Assembly (NCBI RefSeq): GCF_000969985.1
Contig: NZ_CP009526.1
Span: forward strand, 4,810,816-4,874,815
Source: Methanosarcina barkeri str. Wiesmoor
Lineage (GTDB): Archaea; Halobacteriota; Methanosarcinia; Methanosarcinales; Methanosarcinaceae
Length of the DNA: 64,000 nt
Direction: 5' to 3'
Shown here in pieces: positions 17,940-27,245 of this stretch. Position 1 is the first letter of the stretch, and the number at the start of each line of letters is the position of its first letter. The notes under the pieces were generated by a model. That model was not told where the DNA came from, did no database searches, and worked only from the letters and a program-made list of their open reading frames with translations. The translations under genes were made by a program, and so were the position numbers.

Positions 17940-19110
17940 GTGTTTCACCCATTTAATTTTTGGACATCTTTATAAGCTTTGAATCCCTTTATCCATTCAT
18001 GCTACAGATTAAACTTGAAGATAATGAGGTAACTTTCCTTCTTGACTTTACAAGAAAAGGACATAGAAGTGCAAGAGAACTAACTCGAGCCCGTATTCTC
18101 CTTTTGTCTAACCAGCAAAAAAGAGTTACTGAGATAGCAGAAATATTAGGTGTTTCCAGGAATACTACTTTGAATGTTAGGAAAAGATACCTTGATGAAG
18201 GTCTTCCCCATGCTCTTTTGGATAAACCAAGATCTGGTCAACCTGTAAAATATACTGAAAAACATGTTGCAGAAATAATCGCTTTAGCCTGCAGCGGTTC
18301 TCCTCATGGAAGCAAGAGGTGGTCTCTTTCTCTACTTACCGAAGAACTTAGGAAAAAAGAAGGATTTGAAACTATAGGTAAAGAAAGTGTAAGGCTTATT
18401 TTGAAAAAAGCAAAACTAAACCTTGGTTAAAAAGGATGTGGTGCATTCAGACGATTGATTCTGAATATAGAGACAGAATGTATGATATTCTTGATCTGTA
18501 TGAAGAGGATTACGACCCTAAAAAACCTCTTATTTGTCTTGATGAAAAGCCAAAGCAACTGCTTATGGATAAGAGAATGAGAATTCCTATGAAATCTGGA
18601 AGCTCAGAAAAATGATTATGAGTATGTCAGGAACGGAACAGCAAACATATTCATGGCAGTAGAGTTCAAAGCAGGAAAAAGAGTGACTCGGGTAACAAAG
18701 AGTAGAACAATGAAGGATTTTGCACAATTCGTGAAGATTCTAGTTATCGAAGAATATTCTGAAGCAGAAGTTATCAGACTGGTTACGGATAATCTCAATA
18801 TCCATAAAGAAAAGTCATTCTACGAAACATTTTCCAAAGAAGAAGCAAAGCAGATTATGGACAAGATAGAGTTCCACTACACGCCAAAACATGCAAGTTG
18901 GCTCAATGCTGCAGAAATAGAGATCAATGTGATGGATATTGAATGTACAGACAGAAGAATAGGCGACATGGAGACGCTTAAGCATGAAGTGGGTGCATGG
19001 ACAAAAAGAAGGAATGAACAAAAAAAGAAAATTGAATGGAAGTTTACAAGGAAGAATGCAGATGAGAAAATGTCAAAGTATTATGTGAAATAATTAAATG
19101 TACAGGACAC
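17940..19110. mobile_element. IS630-family element with TA target duplication
   Basis: Terminal inverted repeats are visible: the left end reads GTGTTTCACCCATTTAAT and the right end, reversed, reads GTGTCCTGTACATTTAAT. Each is flanked by TA inside an ACTAGT context (17938-17939 and 19111-19112), as expected for IS630/Tc1-type insertion. The 1.17-kb element contains one transposase gene, broken by two frameshifts. It sits between the two paralogous core-binding-like genes. Confidence 0.88.
17999..19093 (+). pseudogene. IS630 transposase, two frameshifts
   Basis: Three frames join into one DDE transposase. The N-terminal helix-turn-helix part (EIAEILGVSRNTTLNVRKRY) ends at a stop at 18428-18430; restoring one base near 18419 continues as PWLKRMWCI-like sequence with the first Asp in LICLDEKPKQL. 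A second shift near 18611-18614 leads to the third frame with the second Asp in TDNLNIHK and the Glu in HASWLNAAEIEI. All catalytic residues remain, so decay is recent. Confidence 0.9.
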
Positions 19111-19520
19111 TAGTACCTTTTCTTATACTTCCTGAGAACTTCGCTGTTTACTTCAAAAGCTTTCTCGTCAATGTAACCTTTTCCCTTAGCCCATTCAAAG
19201 AATTTTTCAATGACTTTCGCGGCTGTACCTATAAACTTCTTGCCTCCTCCGACCTCAACTACATAATCATCGAGGAATTCTTTAATTCTTGATGGAGTGA
19301 GATGCTCAGGGCCGAAAATGTCGCAGTAACTTCTGTTTTCGTGTTCGTGCCGGGCATTATAAAGTTCCCTGTCTTCTTCAGAAAAAGAATCTTCTGCACT
19401 GAATTCAAGGAATTCCTCGTAAAGAAGGATCACATCTTCAAGGTCCAGGAAGGCATCCGGTTTCAAGCTGGCTTCCTGTTCATTCAGGAACATCCGAAAA
19501 GCTTCATTTATCGTGGTCAT
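19110..19520 (-). CDS. short paralogue of the core-binding-like hypothetical protein
   Basis: A 136-aa acidic protein. It aligns over its whole length with residues ~1-140 of the protein at 16992-17702: an N-terminal helix with FLNEQEASL, the shared block CDIFGPEHLTPSRIKEFL against WDIFGPEHLSSSEISYFL, and a closing FFEWAKGKGYIDEKAF against KWLHEKGYMPDKEY. It lacks the strand-rich C-terminal domain. The TAG stop uses the TA at which the IS630 element inserted, yet the same stop would exist without the element, so the gene was already this length. It might also be a truncated relic. Confidence 0.6.
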   Translation of the reverse strand: MTTINEAFRMFLNEQEASLKPDAFLDLEDVILLYEEFLEFSAEDSFSEEDRELYNARHEHENRSYCDIFGPEHLTPSRIKEFLDDYVVEVGGGKKFIGTAAKVIEKFFEWAKGKGYIDEKAFEVNSEVLRKYKKRY

Positions 19521-19689
19521 AATATCCTGCAGCAGTAGTTGTAAATTACCTTTTTTGCTGCAAAAGATTTTATATTTTTCTCAAGGCCTTCTGCACACAG
19601 GACTGAATAAATGATTTTCAATAACCAGTATATCTAGACGACGTCCAGGCAGCATCAAACTCGTATATACACATAAACAGTAAAACACA

Positions 19690-19822
19690 AAAGTAAGACT
19701 GAGGAAAAATAAAATATAAAGGAAAGAAAGAGGAGAAAAAAAGAAAAGAAAGAAAGGAAGAAAAGGGAAAAAAGAAAGAGAGAAAACGAAAAAGGAGAAA
19801 ATGGAGAAAGAGAAAAAAGAAA
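19690..19822. repeat. purine-only low-complexity tract
   Basis: About 130 bases of almost pure A and G on the plus strand (runs of GAAAGAAAG, GGAGAAAA), immediately after the argS stop. On the minus strand, the direction of argS transcription, it is a pyrimidine tract with many T-runs, which could terminate argS transcription. Confidence 0.7.
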
Positions 19823-19827
19823 AATAT

Positions 19828-21537
19828 TTACATAGATTCGGGAGCTGCAATTCCAAGCGTGTCAAGCGAGTTTGCAAGCACAATCCTTGCGCAGTTCACA
19901 AGAGCCAGTCTTGAAGCCCTGACTTTTTCGTCCTCAGCAGCAATTACAGGGACAAAGCGGTAGAACTGGTTAAAAGCATCTGCGAGTTCACGGGCGTAGA
20001 TTGCAAGCACATGAGGTTTGAGTTCGCGAGCTGCAAGGTCGATTACTCTGTCAAACGATGCCATCTTCTTGATAAGATCGATTTCAGTATCTTCAACAAG
20101 CAGGGAAGGATCGATTTCTGCGGAGGAATTCCAGGCTGCTTCTTCTTTTGCCTTCTCAAGAATACTGCAGGCACGGGCATGGGAATACTGAATATAAGGA
20201 GCACCCTGCTTCTCAAAGTCCAGAGCCTCTTTCCAGTTGAAAACCGTAGACTTTTCAGGGGATACTCTTACTATATCGTATCTTACCGCACCAATTCCGA
20301 CCATTTCCGCAACCTGCTTCTTGAACTCTTCAGAGGTTTCAGGACGGCGGGTTTCGACCTGTTCAAGAGCAGCTTCCGTAACCCTATCAAAGAGCTCATC
20401 TGCACTTATGAACTGCCCGCGGCGGGTACTCATTGAACCTTCAGGGAGGGAGACAAACTCGAAGATAACGACCTCAGGTTCCTTGACACCGATTGAGTTC
20501 AACGTAGCCCTGAGCTGGCCTGAAATCAGCTTGTGGTCAGCTCCGAAAATATCGATTATGCGATCTGCCTGACCGGCTTTCCATTCATGGTAAGCAAGAT
20601 CTCTGGTTGTGTAAAGAGAAGTGCCGTTTGAACGCTGGATAACAAGGGTTTTTTTAAACCCGTAATCCGAAAGGTCTACTACGAGAGCTCCTTTGTCTGT
20701 TTTTGTTCTTCCAGTTGCTTTGATCCGCTCAACGATATCATGTACTGCGCCGGATTTAAGGAAAGTTGATTCACTGACAAATTTATCATGGACAACGTTT
20801 AAACGAAGTAAGGTTTCCTTGATCCCGGAAATCGCCAGAGAAACTGCCTTGTAAAAACTGTCGATCGTCTTGACATCCCCGGCTTCTACCTTTTCCATAA
20901 GAGCGTCGATTTCCTTTACATACTCCGGGTTTTTATCCAGCTCAACATTTGCTTTGATATACACATCGGCAATGGCAGAGTCGGACTTTCTGGAAAGGTC
21001 AAGCTCAAAGCGTTCGCACGCCCAGGAAACTACTGCAATCTGGCGGCCCATATCATTGACATAATACTGTACCTCCACATCGTATCCTGCTCGCCTGAGA
21101 ATGCGGGCAAGAGTGTCTCCGATAATGGAATTTCGGATGTGACCTACATGCAGAGGACCGTTAGGATTTGCTGAGGTGTGCTCAAGTAAAATTTTATCCT
21201 TTGGAGCGCCACAGCCAAATTTCTCTTTCTCTTCAAGGACTGTAGCAACCGTCTTATCCATATAGCGCCTGCTTGCATGAAAGTTAATGTAAGGGCCAGA
21301 AGCACTTACTTTTCCTATGTACGAACCATCAGGAATTTCAACTGCAGAAACAATACGGGTTGCAAGTTCTTTCGGGTTTTGCCTGTACAGACTTGCCAGT
21401 CTGAAAGCGGCTCTGCTTGCGAGGTCAGCGTAAGAAGAGGTTTCGAAGTAGAGTTCGGAATCTTCAATTTCAAGTCCGGCCTTTTGGATAGCGTCTTTTA
21501 AGATTGATGTAGCCTGAGCTTTTAATTCCAGGAACAA
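19828..21537 (-). CDS. argS: arginyl-tRNA synthetase
   Basis: A 569-aa class Ia synthetase that charges tRNA-Arg. The N-terminal additional domain for the tRNA D-loop spans ~1-110. The HIGH motif is HVGHIRN at 130-136 after TSANPNGPLH, and the KMSKS region is replaced by MSTRRG, as in many archaeal ArgRS. The C-terminal DALR anticodon-binding domain includes FNQFYRFVPV. Length is normal for archaeal ArgS. The gene is alone on its strand, with repeat arrays at both ends and its promoter in or above the 28-bp repeat region. Confidence 0.98.
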   Translation of the reverse strand: MFLELKAQATSILKDAIQKAGLEIEDSELYFETSSYADLASRAAFRLASLYRQNPKELATRIVSAVEIPDGSYIGKVSASGPYINFHASRRYMDKTVATVLEEKEKFGCGAPKDKILLEHTSANPNGPLHVGHIRNSIIGDTLARILRRAGYDVEVQYYVNDMGRQIAVVSWACERFELDLSRKSDSAIADVYIKANVELDKNPEYVKEIDALMEKVEAGDVKTIDSFYKAVSLAISGIKETLLRLNVVHDKFVSESTFLKSGAVHDIVERIKATGRTKTDKGALVVDLSDYGFKKTLVIQRSNGTSLYTTRDLAYHEWKAGQADRIIDIFGADHKLISGQLRATLNSIGVKEPEVVIFEFVSLPEGSMSTRRGQFISADELFDRVTEAALEQVETRRPETSEEFKKQVAEMVGIGAVRYDIVRVSPEKSTVFNWKEALDFEKQGAPYIQYSHARACSILEKAKEEAAWNSSAEIDPSLLVEDTEIDLIKKMASFDRVIDLAARELKPHVLAIYARELADAFNQFYRFVPVIAAEDEKVRASRLALVNCARIVLANSLDTLGIAAPESM

Positions 21538-21594
21538 GATAAATCACCTGTAAAAACTACGAAAACAATGTGATAGCCTTAAATTTATAATTTT

Positions 21595-21740
21595 AATTTA
21601 CTAACTTTAATTTACTAATTATAATTCAATCGTTTTAATTTATTAATTTTAATTCAATAGTTTTAATTTATTAATTTTAATTCAATAGTTTTAATTTATT
21701 AATTTTAATTCAATAGTTTTAATTTACTAATTTTGATTCA
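21595..21740. repeat. 28-bp tandem repeat upstream of argS
   Basis: About four to five copies of a 28-base unit (TTTTAATTTATTAATTTTAA plus TTCAATAG) lie 60-200 bases upstream of argS on its 5' side, between argS and prf1. The unit is AT-only apart from one C and one G, so it supplies several TATA-like boxes. Confidence 0.9.
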
Positions 21741-21831
21741 GTGATCTAAGGACGGTCTAATTAAAAAAGTATTGGGTAAAAAGTATTGGATAGGAGCCAA
21801 AGTGAGATCAGACTCCAGATCAAACTCCGGC

Positions 21832-23079
21832 TTAGACTCCAGTACTGTACCTGAGAATTGCAGCAATGCCTCCGAAAGCGTTCATAAGTTGCGAGCCTTC
21901 GTCAAAGTCTGTAGACACGAAAACAACTTTTGCATTACTTCTGTCAGCAAGGTCCGAGAGCTCGTCAACAACATCGGTAACATCCGTAACTTCAAGGGAC
22001 GCTCCACAATTTGGACAATTCCCGGCTGTAGGTGCAGCTTCTCCAGGTTTCCAGCGACGTGTCCACTTATTTTCATATCCGCAAACACTGCACTTTGTGG
22101 TTACCCTTTCTGCCCGCAGGTCTTCGGAAAGCAGAAGTACATCCACAGCATTGATTTCAAGGTTTGCCCGTACCTGGGTTTCCCCATAGGCTACTTTCCC
22201 CGAGTCGGAAATAAGTTCTTTGAAGAAAGCTCTGACAGCGTTCTTCTGCCCCATGAGCTCAAGGTCCTGGAGCTTATCTGCGGCAGCATTCACAAGTTCC
22301 GAGAGCCCTGATTCGTCGGTGTAAGCCGTATCAAAAAGCCCAAGGATCTTTCTCATAAGCTCGTGGTGAAGAAACTCCCCGGCATAGAACTCTTCCTTCG
22401 TAGGAGAAGGACCTCCTATCAGGATGCCTTTGAGATCTTTAGGTTCAACGGCGAGGAAAATATCATCTGCGGCATCTCCTATCCTCTTATAGAACTCGTG
22501 GATAGCAATTAACCTGAGTTGCTGGAAACGATGAGAACTCTGACCACCTTTCCTCTGTTTTCCCGGAACTGTTGAGGTAAGGTTGCGGAAGGCCTCGATT
22601 CGCTTGCCGACAAGAAGCCCTACTGTGGCTTCCCTGCGGTCAAGCACTAGAAGTCCAAATGTGCCCTTATCCTTGAGCATATCCTCCAGGGGCTCAAGAT
22701 AGAAAGAGGAGTCGCAATGATATTTATAGACAGTAATTGGTTCCGGAGGGACAATTACTTCACTCTCCATGTTCGTCTTGTTAGCTCCGATATCCACGGC
22801 TCCTGTAAAATAAACAATCCCGTTTTCAGGAACCTTGTCAAGATATCTGAGTCTTGAAAGGAGAGATTCAATGGCCCCCTGTACATTAGTCCTGGTAAGT
22901 TTGGACTTGATATTTGCAGCCTGTCCGTGCTCGTCTTTCAACTGGTTTGTAACATCAAAAATCTGCTTGTCAGCAGGGATATAAAGAGAAATTAGTTCAG
23001 TACTCCTTCCCTTTTTATCCCTCAGGCTCTCAAGCTTCTTTTTAAATTCGTACTTTTCGTGTGCAGATTGTTCAGTCAT
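21832..23079 (-). CDS. prf1: peptide chain release factor aRF1
   Basis: A 415-aa class I release factor that recognises all three stop codons and releases the peptide. Domain 1 has the NIKS motif at 56-59 and Y-x-C-x-x-x-F at 120-126; domain 2 has GGQ at 178-180, which catalyses hydrolysis. Domain 3 ends in FGGIAAILRYS, and a C-x-x-C pair (CSVCGY, CPNCGA) forms the zinc-binding minidomain. I start at MTEQSAHEKY; the longest frame adds ten residues without conservation. Methanosarcina read UAG as pyrrolysine in some genes, so this factor must cope with dual-use UAG. Confidence 0.97.
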   Translation of the reverse strand: MTEQSAHEKYEFKKKLESLRDKKGRSTELISLYIPADKQIFDVTNQLKDEHGQAANIKSKLTRTNVQGAIESLLSRLRYLDKVPENGIVYFTGAVDIGANKTNMESEVIVPPEPITVYKYHCDSSFYLEPLEDMLKDKGTFGLLVLDRREATVGLLVGKRIEAFRNLTSTVPGKQRKGGQSSHRFQQLRLIAIHEFYKRIGDAADDIFLAVEPKDLKGILIGGPSPTKEEFYAGEFLHHELMRKILGLFDTAYTDESGLSELVNAAADKLQDLELMGQKNAVRAFFKELISDSGKVAYGETQVRANLEINAVDVLLLSEDLRAERVTTKCSVCGYENKWTRRWKPGEAAPTAGNCPNCGASLEVTDVTDVVDELSDLADRSNAKVVFVSTDFDEGSQLMNAFGGIAAILRYSTGV

Positions 23080-23109
23080 TTTAAAGGTTCCCCGTAAAGA
23101 TAATAGCAA

Positions 23110-23860
23110 AATTTGGGTATTTCTGGCAAATTTAAGATTGAATCCTTTATTGAGTTTGAAATTGTCTTTTCGATCGAGATTGATAAATTTAAGGCCGATG
23201 AATTCAAACTACTAAATAAATTTGGACTATGGAATTAACTTAAACTGCTGAATTAACTTGAGCTATTGATTACGTCGAAGTTTTCAATGGATTGGTTAGC
23301 CTTTTTGAAACTATTGAATTTGAAAACACATTTAAGAATTTCAATTTTATTTCAAATGTGAAATCTTTGTAATTTTTATTACCCAGTTTATCGTTAGTTT
23401 AGCTTTTCGGTTAGTTTAACAAGGGTGACAGAGAATTTAATAACGATAAATCACACAGCGAGCCCCATCTCACCGAAAGCTAAATGTAAAAACCGCTCTG
23501 AACACAAAAAACTGAGAGTAAGAGTACACTGCTAGAAAAGCCGATACTCCGAAATTCCAAAAAAATATTCAGAAATTACGGAAAAAATCCAGCTCCTTTG
23601 CTGCGTAAACTTGTCCTGTTTCGTGCTCTGTTGATATCACTAGATGTGAGACATAATTTTACTCAAACTGTATATAACTATAAAACTGAATACATCCATA
23701 CTGGAGTTATACCCTAAATGAAACCTGAGTTTATATTTGTTTCTATCCCTTGACTTGTATTATATATTTACAGATATATAAAAGTTTTTTAATGTTTTCA
23801 CACTTGATATACAGGTACTAAAGATAAAAAGCTTGAATTTAGTCACGAAAGTGAATTGTT
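23110..23860. other. long AT-rich spacer upstream of prf1
   Basis: About 750 bases with no convincing gene. The part at 23450-23640 is richer in G and C than its flanks, and its minus strand contains a 23-codon open stretch (ISTEHETGQVYAAKELDFF) ending in a stop; it could be the tail of a lost gene. Promoter elements for prf1 should lie at the left end. Confidence 0.4.
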
Positions 23861-24050
23861 TTAATAGTAGAGTTTTTCTAGTCAACAGGGAATTTTTCTT
23901 CTTGATAGTAGACTTTTTCTAGTCAACAGGGGATTTTTCTTCTTGAGAGTAGACTTTTTCACATTAACAGGGAATTTTTTTCTCGTTGACAGGAGACTTT
24001 CTCCCTTTAACGGGAGATTTTTTCCCCATTGACAGGAGACTTTCTCCCGT
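23861..24050. repeat. ~41-bp degenerate repeat array downstream of and into taw1
   Basis: Two to three copies of a 41-base unit (AGTAGACTTTTTCTAGTCAA, then CAGGGGATTTTTCTTCTTGA) pass into shorter GACAGGAGACTTTCTCCC units. The last of these encode the C-terminal residues of the taw1 product, so the array extends into the coding sequence. Confidence 0.75.
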
Positions 24051-25044
24051 CCTTTGATAACAGGACTACCCTGCTGATTTCAGATTCATCTGCGATTTCA
24101 TATCCAAGATATTTTGCAAGTTCCTGTGAGAACTCGAGAACTTCCTCATGAGTAGGCATTGCAGAGCGGTCAAGCCTGAGTCGTGAGAAACCCAGATGCA
24201 TATACGCTTTTATCTCCACAAAATCAGGGGAGGCTTTTTCCATTAGCCTGGCATAAGCCTCAGGCTTGAACAGGTTTTCACCTTTCACAAGGGTAGTTCG
24301 GATGACTGTCCTTGATTTTTTCTGTTTCATCAGGGACAAAGATTCATTGATCTTTTCCCAGAGGGCAGGCGATTTGGGCTGGCAGACTTTCAGGTAAGTC
24401 TCAAGATCCGGGGCATCGAGACTCATATAGAGCTGGGAAGGAGAAACCTGTGCAAGCATCTCAGGAACTGTGCCGTTTGTGACAAGAAAAGTCGTAAAAC
24501 CTCTTTTTTTGTACTCCTCGATAAGTTCCGGGAGATAAGGGTAAAAGGTCGGCTCCCCGGACAGGGAGATTGCAACGTTGTTAGGCTCATTACCCTCAAG
24601 CCAGCGTTCTTTAATTGCATTTGGAGAACCGCCAAAGCCAGTAATTAACTTACGTTGGCAGGCAATACTTTCTTCCACTATCTTTTCAGGCGAATCCCAC
24701 TCCTCGGGAGCAGGAACAGGAACCTCAGTCGGACGCCAGCAGAAAAGGCAACGTTGGTTGCACATAAGTGTTGGAGTCATCTGAAGACAGCGATGGGACT
24801 GAACTCCATAAAATTTCGACTTATAGCAAAAGCCCTGATCATTCATAGCATGCCTTAGCCAGAGACAGGTCTTAACAGCTGAGTGGCGGCCTGCCATGGC
24901 ATAACCCTGTTTTTTCAGGAGAGTTTTAAAATCAGGGATATCAAAAGGAAGCGAAGCAGTATCTTCCTTCCTGTTTTTTTTCTGAGCTTCCGGAAAATTT
25001 TCCCCAGTATTTTCCTTTTTTTCTTCCAAAGGCATTTTCCGCAT
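24007..25044 (-). CDS. taw1: tRNA 4-demethylwyosine synthase (TYW1/Taw1)
   Basis: A ~345-aa radical SAM enzyme that condenses N1-methylguanosine-37 of tRNA-Phe with pyruvate carbons to form 4-demethylwyosine. The radical SAM cluster motif is C-x-x-x-C-x-x-C in MCNQRCLFC, followed by ISLSGEPTFYPYLPELI. Three further conserved cysteines upstream (KTCLW, GFCYKSKFYGV, HRCLQ) fit the second iron-sulfur cluster. I start at MRKMPLEE; the longer frame runs into a 19-bp repeat array and is not conserved. The last ~12 residues (KSPVNGEKISR) are encoded by a repeat. Confidence 0.93.
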   Translation of the reverse strand: MRKMPLEEKKENTGENFPEAQKKNRKEDTASLPFDIPDFKTLLKKQGYAMAGRHSAVKTCLWLRHAMNDQGFCYKSKFYGVQSHRCLQMTPTLMCNQRCLFCWRPTEVPVPAPEEWDSPEKIVEESIACQRKLITGFGGSPNAIKERWLEGNEPNNVAISLSGEPTFYPYLPELIEEYKKRGFTTFLVTNGTVPEMLAQVSPSQLYMSLDAPDLETYLKVCQPKSPALWEKINESLSLMKQKKSRTVIRTTLVKGENLFKPEAYARLMEKASPDFVEIKAYMHLGFSRLRLDRSAMPTHEEVLEFSQELAKYLGYEIADESEISRVVLLSKDGRKSPVNGEKISR

Positions 25045-25101
25045 ATTAAATCTTTGTGGTATATATAAGGATCGGAAAATAATTTTGGAGAAGACTTCAG
25101 C

Positions 25102-25209
25102 GATCCAGTGAAAATCAAGAGATCCAGTGAAAATCAAGTGATCCAGTGAAAATCAAGAGATCCAGTGAAAATCAAGTGATCCAGTGAAAATCAAGAGATC
25201 CAGTGAAAG
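25102..25209. repeat. 19-bp tandem repeat (GATCCAGTGAAAATCAAGW)
   Basis: Five full copies and a partial sixth of a 19-base unit lie between polB and taw1. The last base alternates A, T, A, T, A from copy to copy, so the real period is 38 bases. They lie just downstream of the polB stop and within the 5' leader of taw1. Confidence 0.95.
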
Positions 25210-25220
25210 TTTATAAAAGT

Positions 25221-27245
25221 TCAGTCAAAAGCAAGAATCTTTACATCAAAATCTTCAAGATCCACAATTGGTACCCTAGCAGGGACAGGTACTAGATTCA
25301 CACGCTTCTGAAACTCTGTTTGACCCTGCCATGTTCCGGAATTGACCAGAAGGACATTCTTATAGCGCTGGACTCCCAGGGTATGGACGTGACCTGTATG
25401 AATAATATCAGGCACAGGATCAATTATGAAATAATCCTTTTTCTCAGGGGATATGGAAACTCTACTCCCATAGGTTGGAGCAAGATGCCTGCATTTCAGC
25501 ATCTCAAGGACTGCTCCTGCAGGTTCCTGATACGAGACTCCGGGAACAGTCGCCACAAGATCGTCAATCGACCTGCCGTGGTAGATAAGAAGGCGGACAC
25601 CGTCAAGTTCCAGAAAAGCAGGGTTACCAACAAAAACAAAATTCTCAGGGAAATACGCCTGAATACTTTCCGGCAGGGCAGGCTGGGGTTCTGCCTGGCG
25701 AACAGCATCGTGGTTGCCTGGACTTATGATTACACGAATATGCTCGGGAATTTCCCTGAAATATTCGGCAGCCTTCCTGTACTGTTCGTAGACATCCAGA
25801 ATGTCAAGTTCCATTTCCTGATCAGGATAGATCCCTATCCCGTCAACAATGTCTCCTGCGACAACAAGATAACGAACACTGGCTGCAAGTTCCCGCATAT
25901 CCTCCGAATCCGATTCCCCTTTCAAAAAATCCAAGAAATCCAGCCAGGAATCTTCCATAAACTGGGAGCTGCCCACGTGCACATCCGAAATCAATACAGC
26001 TTTCCCATGGCTTCCGGTTCTGCGCTGGACATTATTCGGGACATCGGGTTGTATTAGCTTTGTTGCCAGCATGAGGCTTCCGTCGTTGGTTATCGAGCCA
26101 GTTACCCCTATGACCTCATCCAGGATAATTTTTGACGCAAGTTCAAAAAGTTCTTTATCAGAGTTCCGAATGAGGACTGAAAAAGAACCTGTTGGGTCCT
26201 CCAGAGAAAGGATTTTGTGGCCGTTCGTTGTGCTGCTGATATCCGAAACCATGCCTATAATCGAGATTTCTTCAGAGCCTCCGTCTCCTCCTCTGCGGAA
26301 GCTTCTTCTTTTTAAACTTTCGATGGGGCGTGCGTTGATCCTTCCCCGGATAATCTCTGAAAGCCTGCTGTATCTGTCCCTGAAATACTGCACAAATTGC
26401 ATATATTCCCCAACACAGGTGGAATGCCCTGTTATATCCGAAACTACAGTCACAGGGTTTCTACCCGGGTAATGTTTATACTCATCCCTGGAACCCGAAA
26501 ATATCCCTCTCTCAGAAGCGGAGGAAGATGGTTCTGTCCTGAAACTCCTATTTGAAGGGAATGAAGAAAGAGAGTTCCCCTGCCCGAAAAAAGAAGAGGC
26601 TGACCTGTTTACAGCCAGGGAGGAATGAGAAGAGAAAGTTGGAGAAGCTGCCTTCGCCGAAGAAAGGGAGTCTGAGGCAAGATTGGAGGCCGAATCTTCG
26701 TCAGATAAAACATTGCCTGATTGTACATCCAGAGTATCCGGAATATTCGGAGTATCTGGAGTATTTGAAGCATCTGGAGTATCCGGGGCTGATTCATAAG
26801 CCTTGTCCAGAACCATATCCTGAACTGAAGAATCAGGAACAGAGTCTTGAGATGGTTTTATACTTGGGTCAGGAGCTGCAGTAATAACATCAGGCTCTGA
26901 GGAAAGAACAGGTTCTGAAAGAGGATCAGGCACTAAAAAGGAATCAGATTCTGAAGATGGATTGCCTGATCTAGAAGAGAGTATGGAAACCCCAGAAAGG
27001 ATTTTCCTTTCTTCTGGAACGAGAGCATTTATCTTATCTGAAGGCGACTCCCCTGCTGAAAAAGCGGCAAAGCCTTCAATATCTATATCTTCGACACCTA
27101 TAACAATAACAGAGTCATTTACAGTTGAAAGGATATATTTAAGCAGGTCCTCGGGAGAGTTACTGGAATAAATAAGTTCCACGGCTTCAGGGCTGATCTG
27201 GTACTCTTTTTCCATAACAGCCCTTATAATATCCTTTCTTTCCAT
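25221..27245 (-). CDS. polB: DNA polymerase II (PolD) small subunit DP1
   Basis: A 674-aa small subunit of the euryarchaeal replicative D-family polymerase, with a calcineurin-like 3'-5' exonuclease. An N-terminal helical domain (1-75) is followed by a ~200-residue low-complexity Ser/Pro/Asp linker and an OB-fold (EEISIIGMVSDISS). The phosphoesterase has metal ligands in VLISDVHVGSSQF, VVAGDIVDGIG, ISPGNHDAVR and IIHTGHVHTLG. All motifs are intact. It is longer than many DP1 proteins because of the linker, which contains repeated S/N-TPDTP units. The large subunit is not in the window. Confidence 0.96.
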   Translation of the reverse strand: MERKDIIRAVMEKEYQISPEAVELIYSSNSPEDLLKYILSTVNDSVIVIGVEDIDIEGFAAFSAGESPSDKINALVPEERKILSGVSILSSRSGNPSSESDSFLVPDPLSEPVLSSEPDVITAAPDPSIKPSQDSVPDSSVQDMVLDKAYESAPDTPDASNTPDTPNIPDTLDVQSGNVLSDEDSASNLASDSLSSAKAASPTFSSHSSLAVNRSASSFFGQGNSLSSFPSNRSFRTEPSSSASERGIFSGSRDEYKHYPGRNPVTVVSDITGHSTCVGEYMQFVQYFRDRYSRLSEIIRGRINARPIESLKRRSFRRGGDGGSEEISIIGMVSDISSTTNGHKILSLEDPTGSFSVLIRNSDKELFELASKIILDEVIGVTGSITNDGSLMLATKLIQPDVPNNVQRRTGSHGKAVLISDVHVGSSQFMEDSWLDFLDFLKGESDSEDMRELAASVRYLVVAGDIVDGIGIYPDQEMELDILDVYEQYRKAAEYFREIPEHIRVIISPGNHDAVRQAEPQPALPESIQAYFPENFVFVGNPAFLELDGVRLLIYHGRSIDDLVATVPGVSYQEPAGAVLEMLKCRHLAPTYGSRVSISPEKKDYFIIDPVPDIIHTGHVHTLGVQRYKNVLLVNSGTWQGQTEFQKRVNLVPVPARVPIVDLEDFDVKILAFD

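Noticed and set aside
19581..19883. 100-aa Phe/Ser-rich minus-strand frame
   Set aside because: It is the translation of the purine tract after argS.
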